Assembly (NCBI RefSeq): GCF_026016325.1
Contig: NZ_CP087203.1
Coordinates: forward strand, 4,216,001 to 4,280,000
Length of the DNA stretch: 64,000 nt
DNA from: Pseudomonas sp. B21-056
Lineage (GTDB): Bacteria; Pseudomonadota; Gammaproteobacteria; Pseudomonadales; Pseudomonadaceae
Direction: 5' to 3'
Shown: positions 1 to 8,177 of the stretch, one piece after another
Position numbering within the stretch: position 1 is the first letter of the stretch
Layout: every line of letters starts with the position of its first letter
Notes under the pieces: generated by a model
What the model saw: the letters and a program-made list of their open reading frames with translations, nothing else
The model's database searches: none
Told to the model about the DNA's origin: nothing
Position numbers and translations under genes: made by a program

Positions 1-1
1 C

Positions 2-256
2 AGCGTTAAACTTTCGCCTGGCGAAGTTTTATACATGCCGCCCTTGATGGAAATCCATAAGCAGATCGCCCCCCAATCCATGTCCGCATCGCTGAGTCTG
101 CTTATTCATCCTGAACACTCGAACCACGCCGACGAAGCCTGGTGTTTCGATGAAAACTACACGCCGCTTTATCCCGGCATAGCTGCGCAAGAGACAGCAC
201 TGTTTACACGGATGCTGTCGTTGCTCTCCCCTGGGCAGCCGTTCGCTGCCCAATAA
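2..256 (+). CDS. C-terminal part of a cupin/JmjC-like protein (truncated by window start)
   Basis: The frame is open from base 2 to a stop at 254-256, so this is the tail of a longer protein; the ATG at 35 is probably internal. The visible 84 residues begin with SPGEVLYMPP, which resembles the strand of cupin-8/JmjC-like proteins that reads PGDVLYLPPGWWH, followed by a His (MEIHKQ) where the second metal-binding His is expected and then an SASLSLLI strand. If so, the protein would be an Fe(II)/2-oxoglutarate hydroxylase-like enzyme. The metal-binding HxD lies outside the window, so activity cannot be judged. A small peptide gene starts 21 bases downstream on the same strand. Confidence 0.55.
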   Translation, partial: SVKLSPGEVLYMPPLMEIHKQIAPQSMSASLSLLIHPEHSNHADEAWCFDENYTPLYPGIAAQETALFTRMLSLLSPGQPFAAQ

Positions 257-277
257 CCAAAAAGAAGGAAGAAAACC

Positions 278-460
278 GTGAATAACCTGATGAAAAACTG
301 GGATGAAACCCCTTTGCTGCGCGCGGCGACCAATGTGGTCGATACCGCGACCCAGCTCACCAGCGAGATCTACTGCACTATTCCCGGATTCCCGACGCGT
401 TTCAACGTTGGAAACATCCATGAGATCAAGCAAATCTGGAGCGTGCCGGCTCAGGACTGA
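278..460 (+). CDS. 60-aa peptide of unknown function, possible precursor peptide
   Basis: GTG start at 278 preceded by an AAGGAA ribosome site 7 bases upstream; an ATG four codons later is an alternative start. The product is 60 residues with no signal peptide, no membrane segment and one Cys (EIYCTIPGF). It lies 21 bases after a cupin-like gene and is followed directly by a strong terminator, so the two genes probably share a transcript. I do not recognise the family. Size, position after a putative oxygenase and a composition split between a charged first half and a Tyr/Cys/Pro/Phe-containing second half would fit a RiPP-type precursor, but this is inference from context only. Confidence 0.5.
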   Translation: MNNLMKNWDETPLLRAATNVVDTATQLTSEIYCTIPGFPTRFNVGNIHEIKQIWSVPAQD

Positions 461-489
461 ATAGCGCCTGAATGACCGGTACTTGACCA

Positions 490-520
490 GGCTGCAGACC
501 CCCAGGTCTGCAGCCTTTTT
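490..520 (+). terminator. Rho-independent terminator after the peptide gene
   Basis: Perfect 11-bp stem (GGCTGCAGACC at 490-500, GGTCTGCAGCC at 505-515) with a 4-base loop and TTTTT at 516-520. It ends the cupin-like gene/peptide transcript. Confidence 0.9.
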
Positions 521-645
521 CGATGCGCGGCAGACATGGCCCATGCGCATTCGTCATCATCTTTACGCTTGCCACGTGATAGCCTTTGGTTCTTTCGGCG
601 TTGACATTTTTGCTCAAGCCCTTCCATTCCATTGGTGGAACTTAT

Positions 646-1515
646 ATGTCCAGGCTTTCCCATCAAGATTTACGTCGTAACTTTCGCCAACTCCTGGCTT
701 CCCAGACCTGCTACCACACCGCATCGGTGTTTGACCCGATGTCGGCGCGCATTGCCGCCGACCTGGGTTTTGAAGTGGGAATCCTGGGCGGCTCGGTGGC
801 GTCGTTGCAAGTATTGGGTGCACCGGACTTTGCGTTGATCACCCTCAGCGAGTTTGCCGAACAGGCCACCCGCATCGGCCGCGTGGCCCAACTGCCGGTG
901 ATCGCCGATGCCGACCATGGCTATGGCAATGCCCTGAACGTGATGCGCACCATCATCGAACTCGAACGCGCCGGCGTGGCGGCCCTCACCATCGAAGACA
1001 CCTTGCTGCCGGCCCAGTTCGGCCGTAAATCCACCGACCTGATCGGCGTAGCCGAAGGCGTCGGCAAGATCCGTGCGGCACTGGAAGCCCGGGTCGATCC
1101 GGAAATGGCGATCATCGCCCGCACCAATGCCGGGATCCTGCCGGTGCAGGAAATCATCAGCCGTACCCGGCAATACGAACGTGCCGGCGCGGACGGGATT
1201 TGCATGGTGGGTGTGCAGGACTTCGAGCACCTGGAAAAGATCAGCGAGAACCTGACGGTGCCGCTGATGCTCGTCACCTATGGCAACCCGCTGCTGCGCG
1301 ACGACAAACGCCTGGCCGAGTTGGGCGTGCGGATCACCATCGACGGCCACGGCGCCTACTTCGCCGCGATCAAGGCCACCTACGACAGCCTTCGCGAACA
1401 ACGGCAGATCTTCACCCAGGCCTCGGACCTCAGCGCCACCGAACTGACCCACACCTACACCCAGCCCGAGGAATATATCCGTTGGGCCGAGGAGTACATG
1501 AGCGTCAAGGAGTAA
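646..1515 (+). CDS. Oxaloacetate decarboxylase (PA4872-type, isocitrate lyase/PEP mutase superfamily)
   Basis: 289 residues. ATG at 646 was chosen over an upstream in-frame ATG (586) because GGTGGAA lies just before it and the family begins MSRLSHQ-like. The fold is a TIM barrel of the PEP mutase/isocitrate lyase superfamily, with the metal-binding ADADHGYGN segment, TIEDTLLP and IARTNAG. His235 (in IDGHGAYF) is at the position reported for the diagnostic His235 of P. aeruginosa PA4872, which sets oxaloacetate decarboxylases apart from PEP mutases. Expected reaction: Mg2+-dependent decarboxylation of oxaloacetate to pyruvate in the cytoplasm. It stands alone between a terminator and a REP pair. 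Confidence 0.9.
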   Translation: MSRLSHQDLRRNFRQLLASQTCYHTASVFDPMSARIAADLGFEVGILGGSVASLQVLGAPDFALITLSEFAEQATRIGRVAQLPVIADADHGYGNALNVMRTIIELERAGVAALTIEDTLLPAQFGRKSTDLIGVAEGVGKIRAALEARVDPEMAIIARTNAGILPVQEIISRTRQYERAGADGICMVGVQDFEHLEKISENLTVPLMLVTYGNPLLRDDKRLAELGVRITIDGHGAYFAAIKATYDSLREQRQIFTQASDLSATELTHTYTQPEEYIRWAEEYMSVKE

Positions 1516-1536
1516 TCCGACGGCGGTCTCGAGGAC

Positions 1537-1633
1537 GCTTTCGCGAGCAGGCTCGCTCCCACAGGTTTCCGAGTGACGCGGAATTTGTGTTCACCACAAC
1601 CCCCCTGTGGGAGCGAGCCTGCTCGCGAAGGCG
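1537..1633. repeat. Class-1 REP pair, outward orientation
   Basis: Two copies of the GTGGGAGCGAGCCTGCTCGCGA palindrome (about 1539-1565 and 1604-1631). The CGCGA ends face outward and the GTGGG ends face each other, the reverse of most pairs in this window. It sits between two convergent genes. Confidence 0.85.
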
Positions 1634-1654
1634 TCGCCAGGGGCGAGGAAAATC

Positions 1655-2884
1655 TCAGCGCTCGCTGCGCAGCATCTCCTTGGGCACGTACTTGCCGATT
1701 TCGAACTTGCCGATGGCGGCACGGTGCACTTCATCCGGGCCGTCGGCCAGGCGTAGGGTGCGTTGCATGGCGTACATATAGGCCAGCGGGAAATCGTTGG
1801 ACACCCCGGCACCGCCGTGGATCTGGATCGCACGGTCGATGACCTTCAGGGCCACATTCGGCGCGACCACCTTGATCTGGGCGATTTCACTTTTCGCCAC
1901 CTTGTTGCCGACGGTGTCCATCATGTAGGCCGCTTTCAAGGTCAGCAGCCGAGCCATGTCGATTTCCATCCGCGAGTCGGCGATCTTGTCGACGTTGCCG
2001 CCCAGGCGCGCCAGCGGTTTACCGAATGCAGTGCGGCTGACGGCGCGCTTGCACATCAACTCCAGCGCCCGCTCGGCCATGCCGATGGAGCGCATGCAGT
2101 GATGGATACGGCCCGGGCCGAGGCGACCTTGGGCAATCTCAAAGCCGCGTCCTTCACCCAGCAAGACGTTTTCGTACGGCACTCGCACATTGTCGAACAA
2201 CACTTCGGCGTGGCCGTGAGGCGCATCGTCGTAACCGAACACCGGCAGAGGGCGTACGATCTTGACCCCGGGGGTGTCCACCGGTACCAGGATCATCGAA
2301 TGCTGGGCATGGCGTGGCGCGTCGGGGTTGCTCAGGCCCATGAAGATCAGGATCTTGCAGCGCGGGTCACAGGCCCCCGAGGTCCACCACTTCTTGCCGT
2401 TGATCACCCATTGGTCACCCTCGCGCTCGGCGCGGGCGGCCATGTTGGTGGCGTCGGAGGACGCCACGTCCGGCTCGGTCATGGCGAAGGCCGAACGGAT
2501 CTCGCCACGCAGCAGCGGTTCCAGCCAGCGCTGCTTCTGTTCTTCGTTGGCGTAGCGCACCAGCACTTCCATATTGCCGGTGTCCGGTGCCGAACAGTTG
2601 AACGGCTCCGGCCCCAGCAACGAACGGCCCATGATCTCTGCCAGCGGTGCGTATTCCAGGTTGGTCAAGCCGGCACCCAGCTCCGACTCGGGCAGGAACA
2701 GATTCCACAGGCCTTCGGCTTTGGCCTTGGCCTTGAGTTCTTCCATGATGGCTGTGGGCTGCCAACGATCGCCTTCGGCCACTTGCCGTTCGAACACCGC
2801 TTCGGCCGGGTAGACGTAGGCGTCCATGAACGCCGTGACACGTTCACGCAATTCCTGAACCTTGGGGGAATAGGCAAAATCCAT
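1655..2884 (-). CDS. Acyl-CoA dehydrogenase (ACAD10/11-like)
   Basis: 409 residues from ATG at 2884 (MDFAYSP); a weaker ATG lies three codons upstream. FAD-dependent alpha,beta-dehydrogenation of an acyl-CoA. The N-terminal helical domain, the beta-domain motif [12 protein letters not shown] and the C-terminal helical domain with [12 protein letters not shown] and [17 protein letters not shown] are all present. The C-terminal [10 protein letters not shown] is typical of the ACAD10/11-like subgroup of long-chain or substituted acyl-CoA dehydrogenases. It is divergent from the LysR gene at 3075, which is the likely regulator. The substrate cannot be told from sequence. Confidence 0.88.
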   Translation of the reverse strand: MDFAYSPKVQELRERVTAFMDAYVYPAEAVFERQVAEGDRWQPTAIMEELKAKAKAEGLWNLFLPESELGAGLTNLEYAPLAEIMGRSLLGPEPFNCSAPDTGNMEVLVRYANEEQKQRWLEPLLRGEIRSAFAMTEPDVASSDATNMAARAEREGDQWVINGKKWWTSGACDPRCKILIFMGLSNPDAPRHAQHSMILVPVDTPGVKIVRPLPVFGYDDAPHGHAEVLFDNVRVPYENVLLGEGRGFEIAQGRLGPGRIHHCMRSIGMAERALELMCKRAVSRTAFGKPLARLGGNVDKIADSRMEIDMARLLTLKAAYMMDTVGNKVAKSEIAQIKVVAPNVALKVIDRAIQIHGGAGVSNDFPLAYMYAMQRTLRLADGPDEVHRAAIGKFEIGKYVPKEMLRSER

Positions 2885-3074
2885 GGGCAGCACCTTCTTG
2901 GCAGAGGTTGATTTCAGATCATGGAATCGATGCTAGTTCAGCTACGAAAATTTACCTAACCTATTCTCGGCGTGTATTAACATTCATCACCGATATATGG
3001 TTCACTGATTTCCATCGCCACCCGACACCTCACGACACGCCCGAGAAACCGTCTAAAAACAAGAGTGCAGCGCC

Positions 3075-4004
3075 ATGAATCTGAGCAAGGTCGACCTCAA
3101 TCTCTTCATCGTCTTCGACGCGATCTACACCGAAGCCAACCTGACCCGCGCCGGGCAGATTGTCGGTATCACTCAGCCTGCCGTCTCCAATGCCCTGGCG
3201 CGTTTGCGGGAAACCTTCAACGACCCGCTGTTCGTGCGCACCGCCCAGGGGATGGTGCCCACGCCCATGGCCCAGAACATCATCGGCCCGGTGCGCAATG
3301 CGCTGTCGTTGCTGCGGGTGTCGGTACAGGAAAGCCGGATTTTCAACCCGCTGCAGGCGGTCAAGACCTACCGCATCAGCATGACCGACCTTACCGAAGG
3401 CGTGATCCTGCCACCGCTGTTCCAGCGCCTGCGACGCCTGGCGCCGACCGTGGCCATCGAAAGTTTCCTGGCCAAGCGCCGTGAAACCACCAAGGAACTG
3501 GCCGCCGGCCGTCTCGACTTCGCCGTCGACGCCCCGCTCAACACCGACCCGCAGGTACGCCATGTCAAGCTGATGGAGGACCGTTACGTATGCGCCATGC
3601 GCAAGGGCCATCCCCTGGCGGCCAAGGAAAAAATCAGCCTCGATGATTATCTCTCCCAGACCCATGTGCATATTTCCAGCCGCCGCAATGGGCTGGGCTA
3701 TGTCGACCTGGCCCTGGGCAAGATGGGCATCCAGCGCAAGATCGCCCTGCGCTCCCAGCATTACCTGATGGCCTCCCAGGTGTTGCAGCAGACCGACATG
3801 GTCATCACCATTCCCGAACGTTATGCACGCCGTCATGACCTGCATGCGTTCCACCTGCCGGTCAACGATGTCCCGCCGGTCGAAAGCCACCTCTACTGGC
3901 ACGAAAGCACCGACCAGGACCCGGCCAACCGCTGGATGCGCGAGCAGATGATCGAGCTGTGCCAGCAGGTGACAGCTCATGAGAAAAAGCTCGAAAAAGT
4001 GTAG
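3075..4004 (+). CDS. LysR-family transcriptional regulator
   Basis: 309 residues; ATG at 3075. The N-terminal winged helix-turn-helix (about residues 5-64) contains ANLTRAGQIVGITQPAVSNALARLR and DPLFVRTAQG, both standard for LysR. The rest is a periplasmic-binding-protein-like effector domain. It is divergent from the acyl-CoA dehydrogenase at 1655-2884 with 190 bases between the two starts, so control of that gene in response to a metabolite is the simplest guess. Confidence 0.9.
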   Translation: MNLSKVDLNLFIVFDAIYTEANLTRAGQIVGITQPAVSNALARLRETFNDPLFVRTAQGMVPTPMAQNIIGPVRNALSLLRVSVQESRIFNPLQAVKTYRISMTDLTEGVILPPLFQRLRRLAPTVAIESFLAKRRETTKELAAGRLDFAVDAPLNTDPQVRHVKLMEDRYVCAMRKGHPLAAKEKISLDDYLSQTHVHISSRRNGLGYVDLALGKMGIQRKIALRSQHYLMASQVLQQTDMVITIPERYARRHDLHAFHLPVNDVPPVESHLYWHESTDQDPANRWMREQMIELCQQVTAHEKKLEKV

Positions 4005-4013
4005 GAAATCAAA

Positions 4014-4103
4014 TGTGGGAGCGAGCCTGCTCGCGATACGGTGGATCGGCCAACGTCCATGTTGACTGACCTGGCGCTATCGCGAGCAGGCTCGCTCCCA
4101 CAG
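4014..4103. repeat. Class-1 REPIN (inverted REP pair)
   Basis: TGTGGGAGCGAGCCTGCTCGCGATA at the left and its inverse at the right, separated by about 40 bases, forming one long hairpin between the LysR gene and the liuR operator. Confidence 0.9.
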
Positions 4104-4113
4104 GTTTCATTGC

Positions 4114-4129
4114 TTGACGTGAACGTCAA
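4114..4129. promoter_or_regulatory. LiuR-type operator upstream of liuR
   Basis: TTGACGTGAACGTCAA, a near-perfect 16-bp palindrome 46 bases before the liuR start. It matches the TTGACGTTAACGTAAA-type sites upstream of liuA. It probably serves autoregulation and control of the downstream liuE gene. Confidence 0.75.
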
Positions 4130-4174
4130 CCTGACATTAGCTTAGCGCCAGCCCCTTTCGTTTCGAGCGCTTCC

Positions 4175-4573
4175 ATGAGCAGCCAGACCTACAGCATCTC
4201 CGACCTCGCCCGGGAACTGGACATCACCACCCGAGCCATCCGTTTTTATGAAGAGCAAGGCCTGTTGAGTCCCGAGCGACGGGGTCAGGAACGTATCTAT
4301 TCGCCGCGGGACAAGGTCAGCCTGAAACTGATCCTGCGGGGCAAGCGCATCGGTTTTTCCCTGGCCGAGTGCCGCGAGCTGATCGAGCTCTACGACCCTT
4401 CCAGCGGCAACCAGAAGCAACTGCACAGCATGCTGGCGAAAATCACCGAACGCCGGGAACAACTCGAACAGCAACTGCTGGACATCGAACAGATGAAGCT
4501 TGAACTCGATACCGCCGAAGAACGCTGCATCCAGGCGCTGGAGCAGACGCTCAAGGGGCAGGAAGCTGTATAG
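4175..4573 (+). CDS. liuR: MerR-family regulator of leucine/isovalerate catabolism
   Basis: 132 residues. The N-terminal MerR DNA-binding domain is complete: helix-turn-helix SISDLARELDITTRAIRFYEEQGLL, then the RIYSPRDKVSLKLI wing. It is followed by a dimerisation coiled coil (about residues 80-125). No metal-binding Cys cluster is present, as expected for the LiuR subgroup that senses an acyl-CoA intermediate. liuE lies downstream and liuABCD nearby, and palindromic sites of the LiuR type occur upstream of both liuR and liuA. Confidence 0.88.
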   Translation: MSSQTYSISDLARELDITTRAIRFYEEQGLLSPERRGQERIYSPRDKVSLKLILRGKRIGFSLAECRELIELYDPSSGNQKQLHSMLAKITERREQLEQQLLDIEQMKLELDTAEERCIQALEQTLKGQEAV

Positions 4574-4586
4574 CTGTCACACCCAT

Positions 4587-4676
4587 TGTGGGAGCGAGCC
4601 TGCTCGCGATAGCGGTGTAACCGCCAACATCAATGTTGCCTGACATACCGCTATCGCGAGCGGGCTCGCTCCCACA
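4587..4676. repeat. Class-1 REPIN
   Basis: TGTGGGAGCGAGCCTGCTCGCGATAGCGG paired with its inverse (one base change, GCGGGCTCGC), about 90 bases in all, between liuR and liuE. It may form a hairpin in a liuR-liuE transcript. Confidence 0.9.
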
Positions 4677-4728
4677 TTGGATCGCCGTAGCCCCGATATA
4701 TTTGGCAACCCATTAAAGGTCAAACCCC

Positions 4729-5628
4729 ATGTCCCTCCCCTCCTTTGTACGCCTGATCGAAGTCGGCCCCCGCGACGGTCTGCAGAATGAAGCGCAACCC
4801 ATCAGCGTCGCCGACAAGGTGCGCCTGGTGGATGCCCTGAGTGCCGCCGGCCTGGGTTACATCGAAGTCGGCAGCTTTGTCTCGCCCAAATGGGTGCCGC
4901 AGATGGCCGGTTCCGCCGAGGTGTTCGCGCAGATCCAGCGCAAACCCGGTGTCACCTATGGGGCCCTGGCGCCGAACCTGCGGGGGTTCGAAGACGCGCT
5001 GGCGGCCGGCGTGAAGGAAGTGGCGGTGTTCGCCGCCGCGTCCGAAGCGTTCTCCCAGCGCAACATCAATTGCTCCATCAAGGAAAGCCTGGAACGCTTC
5101 GTGCCGATCATCGAGGCCGCCAAGCGCAACGGCGTCAGCGTACGCGGCTACGTGTCCTGTGTGCTGGGCTGCCCTTACGAAGGCACCGTCAAGCCCGAGC
5201 AAGTGGCCTGGGTCGCGCGCGAGCTCTATGCAATGGGCTGTTACGAGGTGTCCCTGGGCGACACCATCGGCACCGGTACCGCCGGCGCCACGCGCAGGAT
5301 GTTCGAAGTGGTTTCGGCGCAGGTACCTCGGGACAAGCTCGCCGGTCATTTCCACGACACCTACGGTCAGGCCATGGCCAACCTGTATGCCAGTCTGCTC
5401 GAAGGTATCGCGGTGTTCGACAGCTCCATCGCCGGCCTCGGCGGCTGCCCCTACGCCAAGGGTGCCAGCGGTAACGTCGCCACCGAAGACGTGCTGTACC
5501 TGCTCAATGGCCTGGGTATTGAAACCGGCGTCGACCTGGACGCGCTGATCGCTGCCGGTCGACAGATCTGTGACGTGCTCGGGCGCCCGACCGGTTCACG
5601 GGTCGCCAAGGCACGCAGCGCCCAATGA
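4729..5628 (+). CDS. liuE: Hydroxymethylglutaryl-CoA lyase
   Basis: 299 residues, usual length. Cleaves HMG-CoA to acetoacetate and acetyl-CoA, the last step of leucine degradation. The family features are visible: the metal/substrate motif EVGPRDGLQNE at the N-terminus, the VRGYVSCVLGCPYEG strand, metal-binding HFHDTYGQA and the signature loop AGLGGCPYAKGASGN with the catalytic Cys. It is also called mvaB. In P. putida the sRNA CrcY lies next to the same gene, and here too an sRNA follows directly. Confidence 0.95.
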   Translation: MSLPSFVRLIEVGPRDGLQNEAQPISVADKVRLVDALSAAGLGYIEVGSFVSPKWVPQMAGSAEVFAQIQRKPGVTYGALAPNLRGFEDALAAGVKEVAVFAAASEAFSQRNINCSIKESLERFVPIIEAAKRNGVSVRGYVSCVLGCPYEGTVKPEQVAWVARELYAMGCYEVSLGDTIGTGTAGATRRMFEVVSAQVPRDKLAGHFHDTYGQAMANLYASLLEGIAVFDSSIAGLGGCPYAKGASGNVATEDVLYLLNGLGIETGVDLDALIAAGRQICDVLGRPTGSRVAKARSAQ

Positions 5629-5630
5629 CG

Positions 5631-5671
5631 TGTTACCGCCCCCCGTTGTAAGGAAGGTGAAACGAGTAACA
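5631..5671 (+). promoter_or_regulatory. Candidate CbrB activator site upstream of CrcY
   Basis: TGTTAC at 5631-5636 and GTAACA at 5666-5671 form inverted half-sites about 85-120 bases upstream of the sigma54 promoter. TGTTAC/GTAACA half-sites are known for the CbrB enhancer-binding protein. The 29-base gap is longer than I recall for such sites, so the arrangement is tentative. Confidence 0.45.
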
Positions 5672-5752
5672 CGGAAACAATTTGTCAGATTCGCGCCGTC
5701 ATGTTCTTCAACTGAAAAGTTCAACCTACTGATTTAAAAGGCTTTTTAAAAG

Positions 5753-5770
5753 TTGGCACGGCACCTGCTA
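5753..5770 (+). promoter_or_regulatory. Sigma54 promoter for CrcY
   Basis: TTGGCACGGCACCTGCTA: the -24 GG (5755-5756) and -12 GC (5767-5768) are exactly 10 bases apart, the invariant sigma54 spacing. Transcription is predicted to start near 5780. Confidence 0.85.
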
Positions 5771-5779
5771 TCTCTCTGG

Positions 5780-6154
5780 CATAACAAGAATAAAAAAAGC
5801 GGCAAACCCAATAAAAACAAGACGAAACGACTCTGACATAACAAAAACAACACGGCAGAGACGCAGCTAACAGATTTTTTTGGAGAAGATGGGCTTTTCA
5901 GGGTGCTTCCAGGAGCAACCCGCAACCGGGCAGAGAACAATAAGACTACCTTCAGGTAGTACCCGAATCGGTTGGATCGCAAGGCGAAAAAGCAGATCAG
6001 CGCTCAAAAAAATACGTTTGCTCTTGATCCCGGATGGGGATCGCCAAAAACAGCGGTAAAGGGTCACGGCCACCAAAAACAACAATAGGCCGCCCCTCAA
6101 TAATAAAAAAAGAGCACGACGACAAAATTAAAGGGGAGCCTCGGCTCCCCTTTG
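5780..6154 (+). ncRNA. crcY: CrcY-type Crc/Hfq-titrating small RNA
   Basis: About 375 nt of A-rich, non-coding sequence from a predicted sigma54 start to an intrinsic terminator (AAGGGGAGCC/GGCTCCCCTTT, 6131-6153). It carries at least six CA-motif-like A-rich Hfq/Crc sites: around 5781-5798, 5808-5823 (CCAATAAAAACAAGA), 5839-5852 (TAACAAAAACAACA), 5936-5945, 6073-6088 (CCAAAAACAACAATAG) and 6097-6112. CrcZ/CrcY RNAs sequester the Hfq-Crc complex and relieve carbon catabolite repression, and CbrAB with sigma54 drives them. The position after HMG-CoA lyase matches P. putida CrcY, hence CrcY rather than CrcZ. Confidence 0.85.
6131..6154 (+). terminator. Terminator of CrcY
   Basis: Stem AAGGGGAGCC (6131-6140), two-base gap TC, GGCTCCCCTT (6143-6152), continuing with T. 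It defines the RNA 3' end. Confidence 0.85.
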
Positions 6155-6177
6155 TGCTGTCTGGCGTTCGGCTTTTT

Positions 6178-6268
6178 TGTGGGAGCGAGCCTGCTCGCGA
6201 TAGCGGTCTGTCAGCTGACAGAGATGTCGACTGACATGGCCTCATCGCGAGCAGGCTCGCTCCCACAG
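6178..6268. repeat. Class-1 REPIN
   Basis: TGTGGGAGCGAGCCTGCTCGCGATAGCGG and its inverse about 90 bases apart, between the CrcY terminator and the 3' end of the convergent acyl-CoA synthetase gene. Confidence 0.9.
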
Positions 6269-6283
6269 GTGTTGTGGCGAGTC

Positions 6284-7975
6284 TTATCGATCGCGCAATT
6301 CTTCGATGCTGATTTCGCGCATGCGGAATTTCTGGATCTTGCCGGTCACCGTCATCGGGAACTCCTCGACGAACTTGAAGTGACGTGGCGTCTTGAAGTG
6401 GGCGATGCGCGCCTTGCACCAGGCTTGCAACTCCTGCTCGGTAACGCTGTGCCCGGGATGGAACTTGATCCAGGCCACGATCTCTTCGCCGTAGCGCGAA
6501 CAGGGAATGCCGATCACCTGCACATCGGCCACCGCCGGGTGGGTGAAGAAGAACTCTTCCAGCTCACGGGGGTAAATATTCTCACCGCCCCGGATGATCA
6601 TGTCCTTGTTGCGCCCGACAATGCAGACGTAACCCTGCTCGTCCATGGTCGCCAGGTCACCGGTGTGCATCCAGCCGTCCGGGTCGATGGCCTCGGCCGT
6701 GCCCTTGGGGTTGTTCCAGTAACCGAGCATCACACTGTAGCCACGGGTATACAGCTCGCCGATGGTGCCACGGGGAACAATGTCGCCAGCCTCGTCGACA
6801 ATTTTGCTTTCCAGTTGCGGCTGGGTGCGGCCGACAGTGGTAACGCGCAATTCCAGTTCGTCTGACGGACCGGTCTGTAATGACACCGGACTGGTTTCCG
6901 TCATGCCGTAGGCAATCTGCACTTCACTCATGTGCATCTCGTTGATCACCCGCCGCATCACTTCGATCGGGCAGGTCGAGCCGGCCATGATCCCGGTGCG
7001 CAGACTGGACAGGTCGAATTCGCCCCGCTGCGGTTGATCCAGCATGGCGATGAACATGGTCGGCACACCGTATAGCGCGGTGGCTTTTTCCTCGGCCACG
7101 GTGCTCAGGGTCAGCAGCGGATCAAAGGCGTCGTTGGGATAGATCATGGTACTGCCGTGGGTCATGCACCCCAGGTTGCCCATGACCATGCCGAAGCAAT
7201 GGTAGAGCGGCACCGGGATCACCAGCCGGTCATCGGCGCTGAGTTCCAGGCTTTCGCCCACCATGTAGCCGTTGTTGAGAATGTTGCGGTGACTGAGGGT
7301 CGCGCCCTTGGGAAACCCGGTGGTGCCGGAAGTGTACTGGATGTTCACCGGTTGCTCGACCTGCAGGCTGGCCTGGCGTTCGGCCAACTGTGCAGGCGAA
7401 ACCGCTACACCCAGGTCGGCCAGTTGCGACCAGGGTAAAAACCCTGACGGCGGCAGGGGATCGAGACTGATCACGCCCCGCAGGTCCGGCAAACGTTCGC
7501 AATGCAACTGGCCGATCGATTGTTCCGCCAGCTCCGGCGCGAGGGTCTGCACCATGGCGTGATAATCCGAGGTCTTGAACGACCCGGCGCACACCAGCCA
7601 TTGGCACCCGGACTGCTTGAGCACGTACTCCAGCTCGGAGCTGCGGTAGGCCGGGTTGATATTGACCAGGATCACGCCGATCTTCGCGCTGGCGAACTGG
7701 CTGATGCACCACTGGGCGCAATTGGGGGCCCACACGCCGAGACGGTCACCGGTTTTCAGGCCCAACGCCAGCAAGGCGCGGGCGTGCAGATCGACCGCTT
7801 CGGCCAGTTGCCGCCAGGTGTAGCGCAGCGCTTGATGGCGAACCACCAGCGCCTCGCTATCGGGGTAGCGGGCCACGGTCTGGTCGAAAGCCTGGCCGAT
7901 GGTCTGCGCCAACAAGGCTTTGGCTTGGGAGCCGTGGGTGTAGCTGAGCTGCGAATGCGAACCGGGTTGATCCAT
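6284..7975 (-). CDS. Acyl-CoA synthetase (AMP-binding, medium/short-chain type)
   Basis: 563 residues. Two-step ATP-dependent activation of a carboxylic acid to its CoA thioester through an acyl-adenylate. The P-loop-like motif is [40 protein letters not shown], the hinge [16 protein letters not shown] and the C-terminal VTGKIQKF with the catalytic Lys are all intact. No signal peptide or membrane segment. It is divergent from liuA across a region with two LiuR-type palindromes, so activation of isovalerate or another branched acid feeding the liu pathway is a reasonable inference; the substrate is not proven by sequence. Confidence 0.88.
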   Translation of the reverse strand: MDQPGSHSQLSYTHGSQAKALLAQTIGQAFDQTVARYPDSEALVVRHQALRYTWRQLAEAVDLHARALLALGLKTGDRLGVWAPNCAQWCISQFASAKIGVILVNINPAYRSSELEYVLKQSGCQWLVCAGSFKTSDYHAMVQTLAPELAEQSIGQLHCERLPDLRGVISLDPLPPSGFLPWSQLADLGVAVSPAQLAERQASLQVEQPVNIQYTSGTTGFPKGATLSHRNILNNGYMVGESLELSADDRLVIPVPLYHCFGMVMGNLGCMTHGSTMIYPNDAFDPLLTLSTVAEEKATALYGVPTMFIAMLDQPQRGEFDLSSLRTGIMAGSTCPIEVMRRVINEMHMSEVQIAYGMTETSPVSLQTGPSDELELRVTTVGRTQPQLESKIVDEAGDIVPRGTIGELYTRGYSVMLGYWNNPKGTAEAIDPDGWMHTGDLATMDEQGYVCIVGRNKDMIIRGGENIYPRELEEFFFTHPAVADVQVIGIPCSRYGEEIVAWIKFHPGHSVTEQELQAWCKARIAHFKTPRHFKFVEEFPMTVTGKIQKFRMREISIEELRDR

Positions 7976-8064
7976 GACGCCCCCTCTTGTCTTTATTAGT
8001 GGGTTGCTACGCTTGGCTATGAACCGATGGGCTGAGCGAACAGCCGCATCTACTCTGGACCAAG

Positions 8065-8080
8065 TTGACGTTAACGTAAA
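8065..8080. promoter_or_regulatory. LiuR-type operator 1 upstream of liuA
   Basis: TTGACGTTAACGTAAA, a palindrome centred on GTTAAC, in the divergent region between the acyl-CoA synthetase and liuA. It shares the core with the site at 8101-8128 and with the one upstream of liuR. Confidence 0.75.
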
Positions 8081-8100
8081 GGTGATTGACAGCCATTTAT

Positions 8101-8128
8101 CTCAGGCTTACGTTAACGTAAACCTGAG
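8101..8128. promoter_or_regulatory. LiuR-type operator 2 upstream of liuA
   Basis: CTCAGGCTTACGTTAACGTA, continuing AACCTGAG: a 28-bp palindrome with one mismatch, centred on GTTAAC. A TTGACA hexamer at 8086-8091 lies 17 bases before TACGTT (8109-8114), so the operator would cover the -10 of a liuA promoter. Confidence 0.75.
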
Positions 8129-8177
8129 AGCGCTCCTCGCCCCTCTCCACACCCGATAAAAAAGCCAAAGGTGTCCC

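Noticed and set aside
670..2911. Long open frames opposite the oxaloacetate decarboxylase and acyl-CoA dehydrogenase genes
   Set aside because: They are mirror frames of GC-rich genes with Arg/His/Gly-biased translations, no ribosome site and no recognisable domains; the annotated strand has clear family motifs.
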